Shown here: piece by piece, positions 55,297-63,697 of the stretch
Position numbering within the stretch: position 1 is the stretch's first letter
Layout: every line of letters begins with the position of its first letter
From: M0108 sp044228795
GTDB taxonomy: Bacteria; Pseudomonadota; Gammaproteobacteria; Chromatiales; Chromatiaceae
Assembly (NCBI GenBank): GCA_044228795.1
Contig: JBGAUE010000001.1
Span: 179,410-243,409, forward strand
DNA: 64,000 bases
Direction: 5' to 3'
Program-made: the position numbers and the translations under genes
The notes under the pieces: generated by a model
Told to the model about the DNA's origin: nothing
Seen by the model: the letters and a program-made list of their open reading frames with translations, nothing else
The model's database searches: none

Positions 55297-56181
55297 TTAG
55301 GAGGGCCGATTCGCGATCCAGATGCCAGCGCCAACCAAGAAGAGGGCGGCGAAAATGATGGGGGTCAAGGGCTCATCCAGCAAGAGGCCGCTGGCGAGCA
55401 CCCCCATCACCGGCGTGAGGAAGGAAAAAGAAGATAGCCGCGTCGCGGGATAATGGCGAATCAACCAAAACCAGCCCAGATAAGAGGCCCCGGCCACGAT
55501 CACCGCTTGAAAGAAGATGTTCGCCCACACCAGGGGCGTGGGGGCGAAGACCCCGGGCTCGCCCATCGCCATCGACAGGGGCGGCAAGAGGACGGCGGAG
55601 ATGGCGAGTTGGTAAAGCAGCATCTTCTCCGCCGAAGAGTGCCCGAGGGCGCTGGCCTTGACCGTCAAGGTGGTCGCCGCCCACAGCAGGGCCGCCCCCA
55701 AAATCATCAGATCCCCGATCCAGGCCTTGTCCGTCGGCAGCCACAGGTGCTCGCCAAAGAGCAGGATAACCCCGATAAAGGCGAGAGCCATGCCCCCCCA
55801 TTGCGCCTGGCGCATACTCTCCCCAGGCAAAAACCAGGGCGCCCCGAGGGCAACAAAGAAGGGGGCGGTATAGAGAAAGATCACTCCCCGGGACGCTGGG
55901 GTGTAATCCAGGCCCAGGAATATCAGCGCAAACTCTCCCGAAAACAGTAAACCTACCAGCAGGCCTGGTCCCAAGGTCCCATCCCGCTCGAACAGTTTGA
56001 CCCGGCGTGATAATGCCCAGATCAGGATGGTCACGGTCGCGCCGATCGAGCGCATCCCCGCCTGCCACACCGGCGAAATGCCCGCGTTAGCAACCTTGAT
56101 CGCCACTTGCTGAAGACCCCAGATGGTACAGAGTACGACCATGAGTCCGATGGCCAGGCGATCGAGTTCGTGTTTAGGCAT
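55297..56181 (-). CDS. EamA/DMT-superfamily transporter
   Basis: A 294-residue protein with ten predicted helices in two EamA repeats; the first repeat contains WGLQQVAIKVANAGISPVW and the second DLMILGAALLWAATTLTVKA. Members export amino acids or other metabolites; the substrate cannot be told. The start at 56181 (MPKHELDRL) precedes the first helix directly; the upstream frame adds no signal. Confidence 0.88.
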   Translation of the reverse strand: MPKHELDRLAIGLMVVLCTIWGLQQVAIKVANAGISPVWQAGMRSIGATVTILIWALSRRVKLFERDGTLGPGLLVGLLFSGEFALIFLGLDYTPASRGVIFLYTAPFFVALGAPWFLPGESMRQAQWGGMALAFIGVILLFGEHLWLPTDKAWIGDLMILGAALLWAATTLTVKASALGHSSAEKMLLYQLAISAVLLPPLSMAMGEPGVFAPTPLVWANIFFQAVIVAGASYLGWFWLIRHYPATRLSSFSFLTPVMGVLASGLLLDEPLTPIIFAALFLVGAGIWIANRPS

Positions 56182-56345
56182 GCTCTTGTGAATGCATCCT
56201 GACATCAGTCCAAGGGGTATTTCAGCGCTGCGGATTGAGACCCTGGGCGAAAGCCGCCATGGTTTCCCGCGTGGCAATTTTCCCTTAGCCTCGTATAATA
56301 CGCTCCCTTGATGTCTCAGCTCTCAGGTGAGACTGGCGGGTTCTC

Positions 56346-56435
56346 GGAGAGGTGCCGGAGTGGCCGAACGGGCTTGACTCGAAATCAAGTGAAGGCGTAA
56401 GCCTTCCGTGGGTTCGAATCCCACCCTCTCCGCCA
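56346..56435 (+). tRNA. tRNA-Ser (anticodon CGA)
   Basis: A 90-base class II tRNA with encoded CCA. The acceptor stem GGAGAGG pairs with CCTCTCC, the anticodon stem CTTGA/TCAAG encloses loop CTCGAAA (anticodon CGA), a long variable arm (about GAAGGCGTAAGCCTTC) follows, and the T loop is GTGGG-TTCGAAT-CCCAC. It marks the point where composition changes. Confidence 0.96.
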
Positions 56436-56498
56436 ATTCTTCATAAACTGGCATTTTACTATATAAGTGAATTAGTTACAAGCTATCACAGCAGCTTC

Positions 56499-56537
56499 TT
56501 CACCCAATGTATTCACCCAATGCGTTCACCCAATATC
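56499..56537. repeat. 13-bp tandem repeat, three units
   Basis: TTCACCCAATG + 2 bases repeated three times (56499, 56512, 56525), differing only at the last bases. It lies 60 bases past the tRNA. Confidence 0.8.
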
Positions 56538-56677
56538 GCCAAGGTCCCAAAAAAGCTTTACCATACAGTTTATAGGCTTATCTTCGTCAGTGATGATCGG
56601 AACAATACTTCCCATCGTTACTGGACCGGTGGATGCAATTCAATACACCATACCATAATCATACCATGGTAATTTGT

Positions 56678-56704
56678 TGTTGGATGGTTAAGTAACATCC
56701 AACA
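56678..56704. repeat. Perfect 9-bp hairpin
   Basis: TGTTGGATG / CATCCAACA with a nine-base loop, just upstream of the first dispersed repeat. No T run follows, so it is not a standard terminator. Confidence 0.55.
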
Positions 56705-56725
56705 GATCCTGCCCAGCTATTCTAT

Positions 56726-56830
56726 CCCCTCCCCAAGTCCCCTAGTAAGCCCATCCAATCGTCTCTGGCCAGGACTAAGCCAAGGTTCGCCGAGTATTCA
56801 CCAAGCCACTACGACGATCCTATGCGACCT
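56726..56830 (+). repeat. Dispersed ~105-bp repeat, copy 1
   Basis: Begins CCCCTCCCCAAGTCCCCTAG and ends near GACGATCCTATGCGACCT. It aligns across its length to the copy at 60015-60120 (most bases identical) and in inverted, more divergent form to 61856-61957. It lies 48 bases beyond the 3' end of the HNH nuclease gene. Confidence 0.85.
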
Positions 56831-56877
56831 GATAGTGTGCTGGTAGACAAGTGCTGAATGTCTCGAACTTCCTCTTG

Positions 56878-57813
56878 CTACACTTTTTTTCCAATTCTAA
56901 TTAGTGTTTGACAGACACGTTCTATGTCCAAATTGGCAGTACTTAGGAATTCAATCAATCCCTTGTCTGACTTGGCTAGGTTGCATTTCGAGCAACACCA
57001 AACGAGGTTCTCTTTAATTGATAGACCACCACGCTTTACCGGTTGAATGTGATCCAAATGTGCATTTTCGAGCAAAGGTAAATTGCAATATGGACAAACC
57101 ATCGTCTTTTCAACGTAGTTTTTTTTCTGGCCGGCCAGTGAACGGGTTCTCTGATCAACTGCAGCAGCCTTAGCATATGCAAGCTCATGAGCTTGTTCAT
57201 ATGGTGATTCTCTTTCGATCTGCTTGCGTATTTCTTTTATACGCCAGTAAATATTCTCAACTCTCTTCCATTGATCAATATAATCCCGAAGTACCTTGCG
57301 GCTTTCAGCTAGTCGTAACCTTGTAACTTGTTCATTTTCAAGAATCTCTGCTCTCTCTCGCATAAGTAATGCGATTTCTTTGGCGAATTGGCTTATCAAC
57401 TCCTTAGATTTGAAATACTTGCGTTTCTCAATGCGTTCTAAATTCTGTTTCGCCTGATCAATCTTAGCGTTGAGTGGCATTACGTCCCAAGGATTTGACT
57501 TCTCTAAGTTCTTGCCTGTCTTATTTAACAGAGCTTCTAATGGATGATATCCGATGTGCTCTACACAGAGAATTGAATTCAATGATATTGGCATCTGCTT
57601 GGCTGTAAAATGTTTTTTCCATTGTTCTTGATAATAAAACCAATAATTATATTTTCGGGCTTTTCCTAGGTATCTGTCGATCACCTGAAGATGCATAAAC
57701 AGTGTATTCAAGTCACGAGTGGCCAAGAATTGCTCGCGGAGTTTCGTTGACTCGGCTTCAGCCTTCTTTAGCTTACATATGAGTTTATCAATATTCTCCT
57801 GATAAGGGTTCAT
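56878..57813 (-). CDS. HNH endonuclease with long helical N-terminal domain
   Basis: A 311-residue protein. The C-terminal HNH module has two zinc pairs, C240/C243 (CPYC) and C274/C277, with the catalytic HxDH at 252-255 (HLDHIQPVKRGG) and N269 in KENLVW. The N-terminal 230 residues are mostly coiled-coil-like helices of unknown function. Composition is AT-rich compared with the core genome. It is a stand-alone gene; a defence or mobile-element role is possible but not shown. Confidence 0.85.
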   Translation of the reverse strand: MNPYQENIDKLICKLKKAEAESTKLREQFLATRDLNTLFMHLQVIDRYLGKARKYNYWFYYQEQWKKHFTAKQMPISLNSILCVEHIGYHPLEALLNKTGKNLEKSNPWDVMPLNAKIDQAKQNLERIEKRKYFKSKELISQFAKEIALLMRERAEILENEQVTRLRLAESRKVLRDYIDQWKRVENIYWRIKEIRKQIERESPYEQAHELAYAKAAAVDQRTRSLAGQKKNYVEKTMVCPYCNLPLLENAHLDHIQPVKRGGLSIKENLVWCCSKCNLAKSDKGLIEFLSTANLDIERVCQTLIRIGKKV

Positions 57814-58119
57814 GATTTACTATCGTTTTTTGTGGCCATTTATAACATTAGTTCTATAGGAACAATTTATAAGTAATATGAATATTGTAGTCTTCCGAAG
57901 GGCGTTGGTGCATAAATCCGCCGATCCCTGCTAAGCTGACCATCGTTTCACCTTTCAGTAAGCCTGCCGGCCATTCGGCTACATCGCAAGTTACCATCGG
58001 ACTCTCCAGAAGATCAGAAGAGTTCTTCATAACTTTGTGGTCTTAAATTTGGAACTGCTGGCAGAAGTTGAGATGGTTGGTGACAGCATCGGAATCGTGG
58101 TTCAATGTCTATGGATAAT
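57814..58119. other. Non-coding spacer containing one possible small gene
   Basis: About 300 bases between the HNH and CsgG-domain genes. Only the small reading frame at 57854-57997 was noticed. Confidence 0.4.
57854..57997 (-). CDS. Possible 47-residue protein
   Basis: An ATG with GGAG six bases upstream opens a frame for 47 residues beginning MVTCDVAEWPAGLLKGE. Composition is balanced and not low complexity. No family is recognised. It may be a real small protein or a remnant. Confidence 0.3.
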   Translation of the reverse strand: MVTCDVAEWPAGLLKGETMVSLAGIGGFMHQRPSEDYNIHITYKLFL

Positions 58120-59310
58120 TTATTCAACTGAATAAAGTAGCTCTTCATGTAAAATTCTGATATTACCATTGTAATCTTTAATTATTTTCATCAACTTTTT
58201 ACCTTTATCACTATAGCTCTTGCTAGAGTAATATTGCACGAATGAAATAGTTGTAATATTTTTTTTATTATCAAAATTATCAATGGTGACAGCATCAACC
58301 ACAATACTGAGATTTACAGCTTTTGCATACATTTTAGACCGATCTTTAGTCCATTCTTCCAAATTATATCTATAGGTATTTCCAGTTTTGGTTCTCTTTA
58401 CTCCAACGAATGACTTGTCATAAAAAGCTAAATATTGATTAATGTATTTATTTGATTGATAAGAACTCCACTTTTTCAAAAACTGCTTTACTTCATCTAT
58501 TCCAATGGTTCTGCTGTCTTCCGTCCTTCTGCTTAGTTCTGGTGATTTCGAATTTAGATTTTGTGATGCCAGCCCAGGCTCAGCTTGTTGCGGGGTCGTG
58601 GGCTTAGGTATGGTCGGAGCAGGCTCAAGACCCACGAGCTTTCGAGCCAGCAGGTCAATCTGATCGGGAATCCTGTTGGGGTCATTGGTCTTGATCTCGG
58701 CGACGCTACGAATGGCTCCGGTGTTGGTATCGATCAGGCGTGCCACGATGGAGATGGTCTCGCCCCACTTGATGACGGTACCGCTCACGATTGCCTCCAC
58801 GCCATAGAGACGGCCAGCCTCGGCGGCCAGGGTCGATTCCGCCAACGGGCTGGATTGGAAATCAATTTCCTCGACGACCTTTTGGAGCAATACCCGCTCA
58901 ATGAGATTAAAACGGCCCGTCGCGGCCAGGGCGCCGATCATCCACTCGCCGATGCTGTCACCCGCATCGGGTATGCCCAAATCACCGCGCACCTTGAACT
59001 GATAAACCGCCACCCGTGGCTTGGTAGGTTTGGTTTCCGCTGCCTTTGTCGATTTTTCCGCTTCTTCGTAGCTGGTATCCAGGGCGGTTATTTCTCCGGG
59101 AGCCTGCTCCTCTGGGCGTGGTGCGGCCTTATCCTGGCCCCATTCCGCTAGTTCCACGGCTGCCACCTGGGCCAAAATCACTGGCGGCAACACCAGCAGG
59201 ATGGCTAACACTAGCCCTCGCAGCAATTGCCACGGCATCCGGATGGGAGGGCGGCGAGACTGGTCAGAGCGGGATGATAACCAGGGGCAGGACCGAAGGC
59301 AGGTCTTCAT
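58120..59310 (-). CDS. CsgG-domain protein fused to an NTF2-like C-terminal domain
   Basis: A 396-residue exported protein. A hydrophobic signal lies at about 26-48. A CsgG-like domain follows (about 98-225, RVAVYQFKVRGDLG ... NLIERVLLQKVVEEI ... VSGTVIKWGETISIVARL). After a Pro/Gln linker the part from about 270 resembles a SnoaL/NTF2-like domain (FLKKWSSYQSNKYINQYLAF). The DNA for residues 1-245 is GC-rich like the core genome, while the rest is AT-rich, so the gene appears chimeric at about 58575. Outer-membrane assembly is only a guess. Confidence 0.75.
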   Translation of the reverse strand: MKTCLRSCPWLSSRSDQSRRPPIRMPWQLLRGLVLAILLVLPPVILAQVAAVELAEWGQDKAAPRPEEQAPGEITALDTSYEEAEKSTKAAETKPTKPRVAVYQFKVRGDLGIPDAGDSIGEWMIGALAATGRFNLIERVLLQKVVEEIDFQSSPLAESTLAAEAGRLYGVEAIVSGTVIKWGETISIVARLIDTNTGAIRSVAEIKTNDPNRIPDQIDLLARKLVGLEPAPTIPKPTTPQQAEPGLASQNLNSKSPELSRRTEDSRTIGIDEVKQFLKKWSSYQSNKYINQYLAFYDKSFVGVKRTKTGNTYRYNLEEWTKDRSKMYAKAVNLSIVVDAVTIDNFDNKKNITTISFVQYYSSKSYSDKGKKLMKIIKDYNGNIRILHEELLYSVE

Positions 59311-59533
59311 GGGGCAAATCTTCAGAAGTAGACGAGCAAGTGACGCAGGAGGTAGTTTAGGGAAGCGCTGGTTAATTACTACCTTGCTATCACTTGCAAC
59401 GTTGCAGCAGATCCCCTAATCCAGACCCTTGTTCTGGCGGCAACCATGTACTAACCCACCTTTCCACCTTTCTGTAGCAGGTTTCTGTTGCCCCCCAGGT
59501 ACCTGATCGCGTTGATTTTCATTAAGGCCTCCC

Positions 59534-60034
59534 ATGTACATGCCCTCCCCTACCAATCACTTTCAGGTTGATCATGCGGAACGGTTACGCCGGACCTACC
59601 ACGCCCTGACTGGCCGACACCTGCTGGACCCGGCACCGCCCCCCATCGTCGCGGCGGATTTGTTGTTCCACGCCCCCTTTGTCGTGTTATCCCACGATAC
59701 CCAGGCTGATCCCATCCTTAACTATGGCAACCTGGCCGCACTGAGCCTTTTTGCCATGTCTTGGGAAGAGTTCACGGCTATGCCTTCACGCTTTACGGCG
59801 GAAGCATCCATCCGAGCCGAGCGGGAGCGCTTACTGGCGGAGGTGAAAGAACGTGGATACATCGATGACTATGCCGGTGTTCGGATTGCCAAAAACGGCA
59901 CCCGATTTAGTATCGCGCAGGCCACGGTCTGGAATCTGATCGATGACACCAACCAGAGGTATGGCCAGGCGGCAACCTTTCGTCAGTGGCACCAGATCCC
60001 GCCCCAATCCACTGCCCCTCCCCAAGTCCCCTAG
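59534..60034 (+). CDS. MEKHLA domain protein
   Basis: A 166-residue protein with the PAS-like MEKHLA domain (about 40-152). Family hallmarks are FHAPFVVLSHDTQADPILNY, GNLAALSLFAMSWEEF, PSRFTAEASIRAERERLL and GQAATFRQW. The last residues (about STAPPQVP) and the stop are encoded by dispersed repeat copy 2, so the C-terminus may be altered by the insertion. It is GC-rich like the core genome. Function is unknown. Confidence 0.85.
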   Translation: MYMPSPTNHFQVDHAERLRRTYHALTGRHLLDPAPPPIVAADLLFHAPFVVLSHDTQADPILNYGNLAALSLFAMSWEEFTAMPSRFTAEASIRAERERLLAEVKERGYIDDYAGVRIAKNGTRFSIAQATVWNLIDDTNQRYGQAATFRQWHQIPPQSTAPPQVP

Positions 60035-60120
60035 TAAGCCCATGCAGTGATCCTTGGCCAGTACTAAGCCAAGGTACGCCAAGCATTCACCAAGCCACTA
60101 CGACGATTCTATGCTGCCTT
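60015..60120 (+). repeat. Dispersed ~105-bp repeat, copy 2
   Basis: Same orientation as copy 1; shares CTCCCCAAGTCCCCTAGTAA at its start and TTCACCAAGCCACTACGACG further on. It overlaps the last 20 bases of the MEKHLA gene. Confidence 0.85.
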
Positions 60121-60280
60121 AGTCCTTTTGCTACAACAACAATAGGTTACAGTCCAGACCAAAGTACATCTGGAATTCCCTAGTGGTTAAGTTATACTCA
60201 TTAATCTCTGAATAAATTGCTATGCATCAAAGGGTAGTATAAACGCAATGAATTAATAGTATCCAATTCTACTAATTTAA

Positions 60281-60452
60281 TAGATTTGCGTTCACAGATA
60301 TAAGCGGGCTCCATCTTTAAAGAATAATAATATAGTTAAAATCTTCTATCCAATAATTCAAGAAGGTGAATTACTTGATTTCGAACTCTGATAGATATAA
60401 ATTCTTACTAACTATAACAGATACCATTTACAAACATTCATTAGATTTGCGT
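60281..60452 (+). promoter_or_regulatory. Direct repeat TAGATTTGCGT before the nuclease-like gene
   Basis: The 11-base element occurs at 60281-60291 and 60442-60452, the second ending 14 bases before the start codon. Both are followed by a CAGA sequence. A bound regulator or RNA contact is possible; unproven. Confidence 0.4.
60376..60402 (+). promoter_or_regulatory. Possible promoter of the nuclease-like gene
   Basis: TTGATT (60376-60381) and TATAAA (60397-60402) with a short 15-base spacer, about 65 bases before the start. Weak support in AT-rich DNA. Confidence 0.3.
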
Positions 60453-60466
60453 GACAGAGAATAATT

Positions 60467-61642
60467 ATGGCACTTCTTGATTTATGGAACGAAAAGCCTG
60501 AACAACTTAAAGACAAGCAAGTTCAGCAACTAATAGCATTTGCCGGTGATGGAAAGTTGCTTGATACTAGTGAATGCTCCAAAGAGTTTCGCGCATTTTT
60601 AACAAATGTTCCTTCAACAAATCTTATCAATTATGCCAATCAAATATTGAATATTCCATTCACTGATTCTGGAATGGCATTGCAAGATATTGTAAATGAA
60701 ATAGGTGAAAGGCTCGGCGCCACAGTTTCACGCGGACTTTATCATGGAAAGAAGAACTCAAACGGTTTTGATGGGCTATGGAAATTCCCCAGTGGTCATT
60801 CAATTATCGTGGAAGTTAAAACAACTTCTGCTTTTAATATAGCATTGGATACAATCTCTAATTACAGAAAAAAACTAATTGAATCTAATGAAGTGTCAGA
60901 GGAAAAATCATCCATTTTGTTAATTATCGGAAAGCAACAGACTCAAGACCTGGAAGCACAAATACGTGGCTCTCGTCATGCTTGGGATATCAGGTTAATC
61001 AGCATTAATGCTCTGGTTAACTTGATGTCAATTAAGGAAGATTTAGAAGATCCTAAACTTGTTCAGCGTATTCACCAAATACTTATACCACGAGAATTCA
61101 CTCGCCTGGATGATATTGCTGAGATTTTATTTTCAGCAGCAGAAGAGATTAAGCAAGATATTTTCCCAATTAACGAACATGAAAAAATTGTTGATACAAA
61201 GTCAAAAGAGCCTAAATTAACACCCGTTTCTTTTCATGAAGCATGTATCCATAGGATTGAACCTGCTATACACGAAAAACTGATTAAAAGAACGAAGGCG
61301 CAATACTCCACAGCAGATAAAACTACATTTGTTAATTGTGCAGTTTCAAAAGAACACAGCCCTGATATAAACCCAAATTATTGGTTTTCTTTTCATCCAC
61401 ATCAAAGAGAAGCGCTGAGTAAAGCAGCAAAGGCATTTGTCGCTTTCGGTTGTGGAACAAGCAAGCAAATAATTCTTATCCCCTTTTCCGAGTTTGATCC
61501 CTTGCTTGATGGAATGTGGGCTACTGAAAATGAAGATCGAAAATATTGGCACGTTGTAATATACCATAAAAATTCAAAATATCTTTTACATAGAAAAAAA
61601 GGACAAAAAGTTATTGATCTTACAAGTTATTTGATCTCTTAG
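60467..61642 (+). CDS. PD-(D/E)XK nuclease-like protein (restriction-endonuclease fold)
   Basis: A 391-residue protein with AT-rich codon use. An N-terminal helical region (1-65, FRAFLTNVPSTNLINYANQI) precedes a nuclease core: E78/E81 in VNEIGERLG, D102 in NGFDGLW, then E116 and K118 in IIVEVKTT, the D...ExK signature. A separate C-terminal domain (about 300-390) contains YWFSFHPHQREAL and IILIPFSEFDPLLDGMW. No methyltransferase or other restriction gene is adjacent, so it is an orphan; defence is inferred only. Confidence 0.7.
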   Translation: MALLDLWNEKPEQLKDKQVQQLIAFAGDGKLLDTSECSKEFRAFLTNVPSTNLINYANQILNIPFTDSGMALQDIVNEIGERLGATVSRGLYHGKKNSNGFDGLWKFPSGHSIIVEVKTTSAFNIALDTISNYRKKLIESNEVSEEKSSILLIIGKQQTQDLEAQIRGSRHAWDIRLISINALVNLMSIKEDLEDPKLVQRIHQILIPREFTRLDDIAEILFSAAEEIKQDIFPINEHEKIVDTKSKEPKLTPVSFHEACIHRIEPAIHEKLIKRTKAQYSTADKTTFVNCAVSKEHSPDINPNYWFSFHPHQREALSKAAKAFVAFGCGTSKQIILIPFSEFDPLLDGMWATENEDRKYWHVVIYHKNSKYLLHRKKGQKVIDLTSYLIS

Positions 61643-61855
61643 GTTGTATAAATAGTTTTTGATTGATAAAAATTATGTAACTAATGACGCTGATTTAGTT
61701 ATGAATGACACCTACATAAATGTCATACAAAGCCCTAGTTAAGGTTGGAAGCATGAAGTCTAGTTGAGGATGCTCTTGTAGCTGGCGGTTGGAATTTATG
61801 GAGGTCTAGTAGATACTCCTCCCTCACTTTTCTTATCCTCCAGCACCATCACCAA

Positions 61856-61957
61856 GTCGCATAGGATCGTCCTAGGGGCTGCACAACCCTCGTGATAACC
61901 CTTGGCCTAGGGCTTGGTTAAGAATGCGTCTATGGGCTTGCTAGAGGACTTGGGGAT
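61856..61957 (-). repeat. Dispersed ~100-bp repeat, inverted divergent copy 3
   Basis: Read on the minus strand it starts near TCCCCAAGTCCTCTAGCAAG and ends GACGATCCTATGCGAC, matching copy 1 at both ends with a diverged middle. It lies about 210 bases past the nuclease-like gene. Confidence 0.7.
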
Positions 61958-61979
61958 ACCTTTAGGAATTAGGCCGGGG

Positions 61980-62081
61980 TTACTTGTTGATCTGTATTTC
62001 CACCAAGTCTTTGATGAGGGGATAGGCGGGATGGGTTTCAGGGAGTTGCTTCAGGTCATTGGGGTGTTTGAATTGCAGCAT
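61980..62081 (-). CDS. Possible 33-residue protein or gene fragment
   Basis: An ATG with GGAGAA six bases upstream opens a 33-residue frame beginning MLQFKHPNDLKQLPETH. The frame is open further upstream to 62162. It looks like the C-terminal part of some protein and may be a remnant. Confidence 0.3.
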   Translation of the reverse strand: MLQFKHPNDLKQLPETHPAYPLIKDLVEIQINK

Positions 62082-62265
62082 GGCTTTTTCTCCGAGCATA
62101 AAAAAACCAGTTGAGGCGGGTTCTGAGGGGGTTTGAGGGGTGTCTAATAAATTGTGTTTCAAATAATACTTTAGTGTAGTGATGAAAGAAGCATTGAGGT
62201 TAGCAGGAACCTGATTTCATTCTGCTGGAAAGAATGGAATGACTATAGAAAGGCCGACAGTAAGC

Positions 62266-62293
62266 TAAAAACGGGCACCGAAGCGCCCTTTTG
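62266..62293. terminator. Bidirectional terminator-like hairpin
   Basis: On the minus strand GGGCGC-TTCG-GTGCCC (a UUCG tetraloop stem) is followed by GTTTTT; on the plus strand the same stem is followed by TTTTGTT. It lies about 190 bases beyond the stop of the collagen-like gene. Confidence 0.65.
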
Positions 62294-62485
62294 TTGCCAT
62301 CATAGGAATCTGCAACCTAGCTTTGACTTCTCTGCCAGTACCATCTGGCAATGCCCATCATGGCGATAGCCAAGAGAATTTTTGCCCATTCGGAGAGAGT
62401 AAAGATGGGTGTGAATTGCTTGCAATCAGTAATGAGAGGATCCAGAAATATACTATTTCATAGTAATACTCTAGACGTACTTCCG

Positions 62486-63697
62486 TCAAAAGCTACGGAT
62501 GGGAATTAGGGCTCCGCCTCGGTCTTTATAATTTCCCCATGCCTGACTCTCACCATCGAGTCCTATTCCCATCATCCAAACAGCATCATTCCTACCATCA
62601 TTCACTTCGGTAGAACTCCAAACTCCATTGCAACCTTCAAACAAGATGTCAGAAATGCGAATGTTTGTCAGGCTCTCATTAATTAATGAATCTAATTCAG
62701 AAAATGACGGTAGATACCAATCTTCATATCCGTTCAAACTATAACTTCGAGCTATTAATGCTGCAATACCAGGCTCCCCGCATGTAGCAATAATTTTGTC
62801 GGTATTTGAAGCGCCCGTTCCAACCTCCGACATCGTCTCAACATTAACACCAAAGCAGCCAGATCCCCATAGAGCTGATCTAGGAACGCCTGCAAAGTCT
62901 AGGTTGCCACAAATGGGAGCCACTTCTAATCCATGATTGCCACCGCTAGTGATGTAAAAAACAACCCCTCCAGCCGGACCAGTATCACCAACGGCATACC
63001 CGTCGCCATTGCTCTCAGCTTTACAGATGTCCGCCCAACTTGGCTTACCATTACAGAAGTGAAGTGTCGCCATCTCAGGGGCGATAGGTAACGGATCGGG
63101 CTGGGGTATCAGTACCCACTCTGTACCATTCCAATAAAGCATATCGCCGTCAGCGGTCCCAGAGGGCAATGTCCCTACTTGTCCAGGTTCTCCTCTGGGG
63201 CCTTGCGGTCCTGTTGCGCCGGTATTACCCTGAGGACCCTGTGCACCGGTGGTTCCCGTTAATCCAACTGGACCTTGAGGACCTTCTGGACCAGTGAGAC
63301 CTTGAATACCTTGTGGACCAACTAATGAAACAGGAATGGACCAACCATCAGCAGTTTTTGGTCCATAAATTCTGTTTTGCGCTGTATCAATATAAAAATC
63401 GCCAACATTTCCAATCGTTGATGTTGGAGCAGTAGTGCCATTAAGAACAGTATTACCTGCTGTAACTAATTGCATCCACCACGAAGTCTCTTGATTTGGT
63501 AATTTATTTCTATTGGGAGGATTCCAGCTATTTTTAATAGAAAGATAAAGTGTATTATTGTATGTTACTACACTCCCCAAAGAATATGTAGAAGTCGATT
63601 TCCAATCCCCAATATAATTCATAATTGCAGCGTTTACCACCGGGCTAATTAGCCACAACATTAGTGAGAGGGCTATAGTTGTTATTTTACGGGACAT
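62486..63697 (-). CDS. Secreted collagen-like protein with C-terminal DUF1566 domain
   Basis: A 403-residue exported protein. A signal peptide (about 1-23, ending VNA) leads an N-terminal module resembling a chitin-binding CBM5/12 fold (28-78, NYIGDWKSTSTYSLGSVVTY ... SWWMQL). About 16 collagen-like Gly-X-Y triplets follow (127-174, GPQ GIQ GLT GPE ...), then a DUF1566/Lcl C-terminal domain (about 235-403) with WYLPSFSELDSL and VWSSTEV. Similar Lcl proteins act as adhesins binding glycosaminoglycans; binding here is inferred. GGAGAAG upstream of 63697 supports the start. Confidence 0.85.
   Translation of the reverse strand: MSRKITTIALSLMLWLISPVVNAAIMNYIGDWKSTSTYSLGSVVTYNNTLYLSIKNSWNPPNRNKLPNQETSWWMQLVTAGNTVLNGTTAPTSTIGNVGDFYIDTAQNRIYGPKTADGWSIPVSLVGPQGIQGLTGPEGPQGPVGLTGTTGAQGPQGNTGATGPQGPRGEPGQVGTLPSGTADGDMLYWNGTEWVLIPQPDPLPIAPEMATLHFCNGKPSWADICKAESNGDGYAVGDTGPAGGVVFYITSGGNHGLEVAPICGNLDFAGVPRSALWGSGCFGVNVETMSEVGTGASNTDKIIATCGEPGIAALIARSYSLNGYEDWYLPSFSELDSLINESLTNIRISDILFEGCNGVWSSTEVNDGRNDAVWMMGIGLDGESQAWGNYKDRGGALIPIRSF

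Larger units (their letters stand above)
56436..56877. other. Non-coding AT-rich start of the tRNA-linked island
   Basis: About 440 bases without a gene. It holds a 13-bp tandem repeat, a perfect hairpin and the first copy of a dispersed 100-bp repeat, listed separately. No integrase or second tRNA 3' end copy is seen. Confidence 0.5.
60035..60466. other. AT-rich upstream region of the PD-(D/E)XK gene
   Basis: About 430 bases; after repeat copy 2 it is strongly AT-rich and holds a possible promoter and a direct repeat listed separately. No gene is seen. Confidence 0.4.
61643..62485. other. AT-rich stretch between nuclease-like and collagen-like genes
   Basis: About 840 bases. It contains the inverted third repeat copy, a possible short reading frame and a bidirectional terminator, each listed. 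Otherwise no gene is seen. Confidence 0.5.

Noticed and set aside
56352..56672. Reading frame beginning inside the tRNA-Ser gene
   Set aside because: It starts in a structural RNA and runs through repeat-rich DNA without any protein-like feature.
56726..56830. Integron attC-site interpretation of the dispersed repeat
   Set aside because: The conserved inverse core and core sites of attC are not found and no integron integrase is present.
63173..63319. Regular short repeats that could suggest a CRISPR array
   Set aside because: The periodicity is nine bases and encodes Gly-X-Y collagen triplets in a long open frame; there are no spacers.
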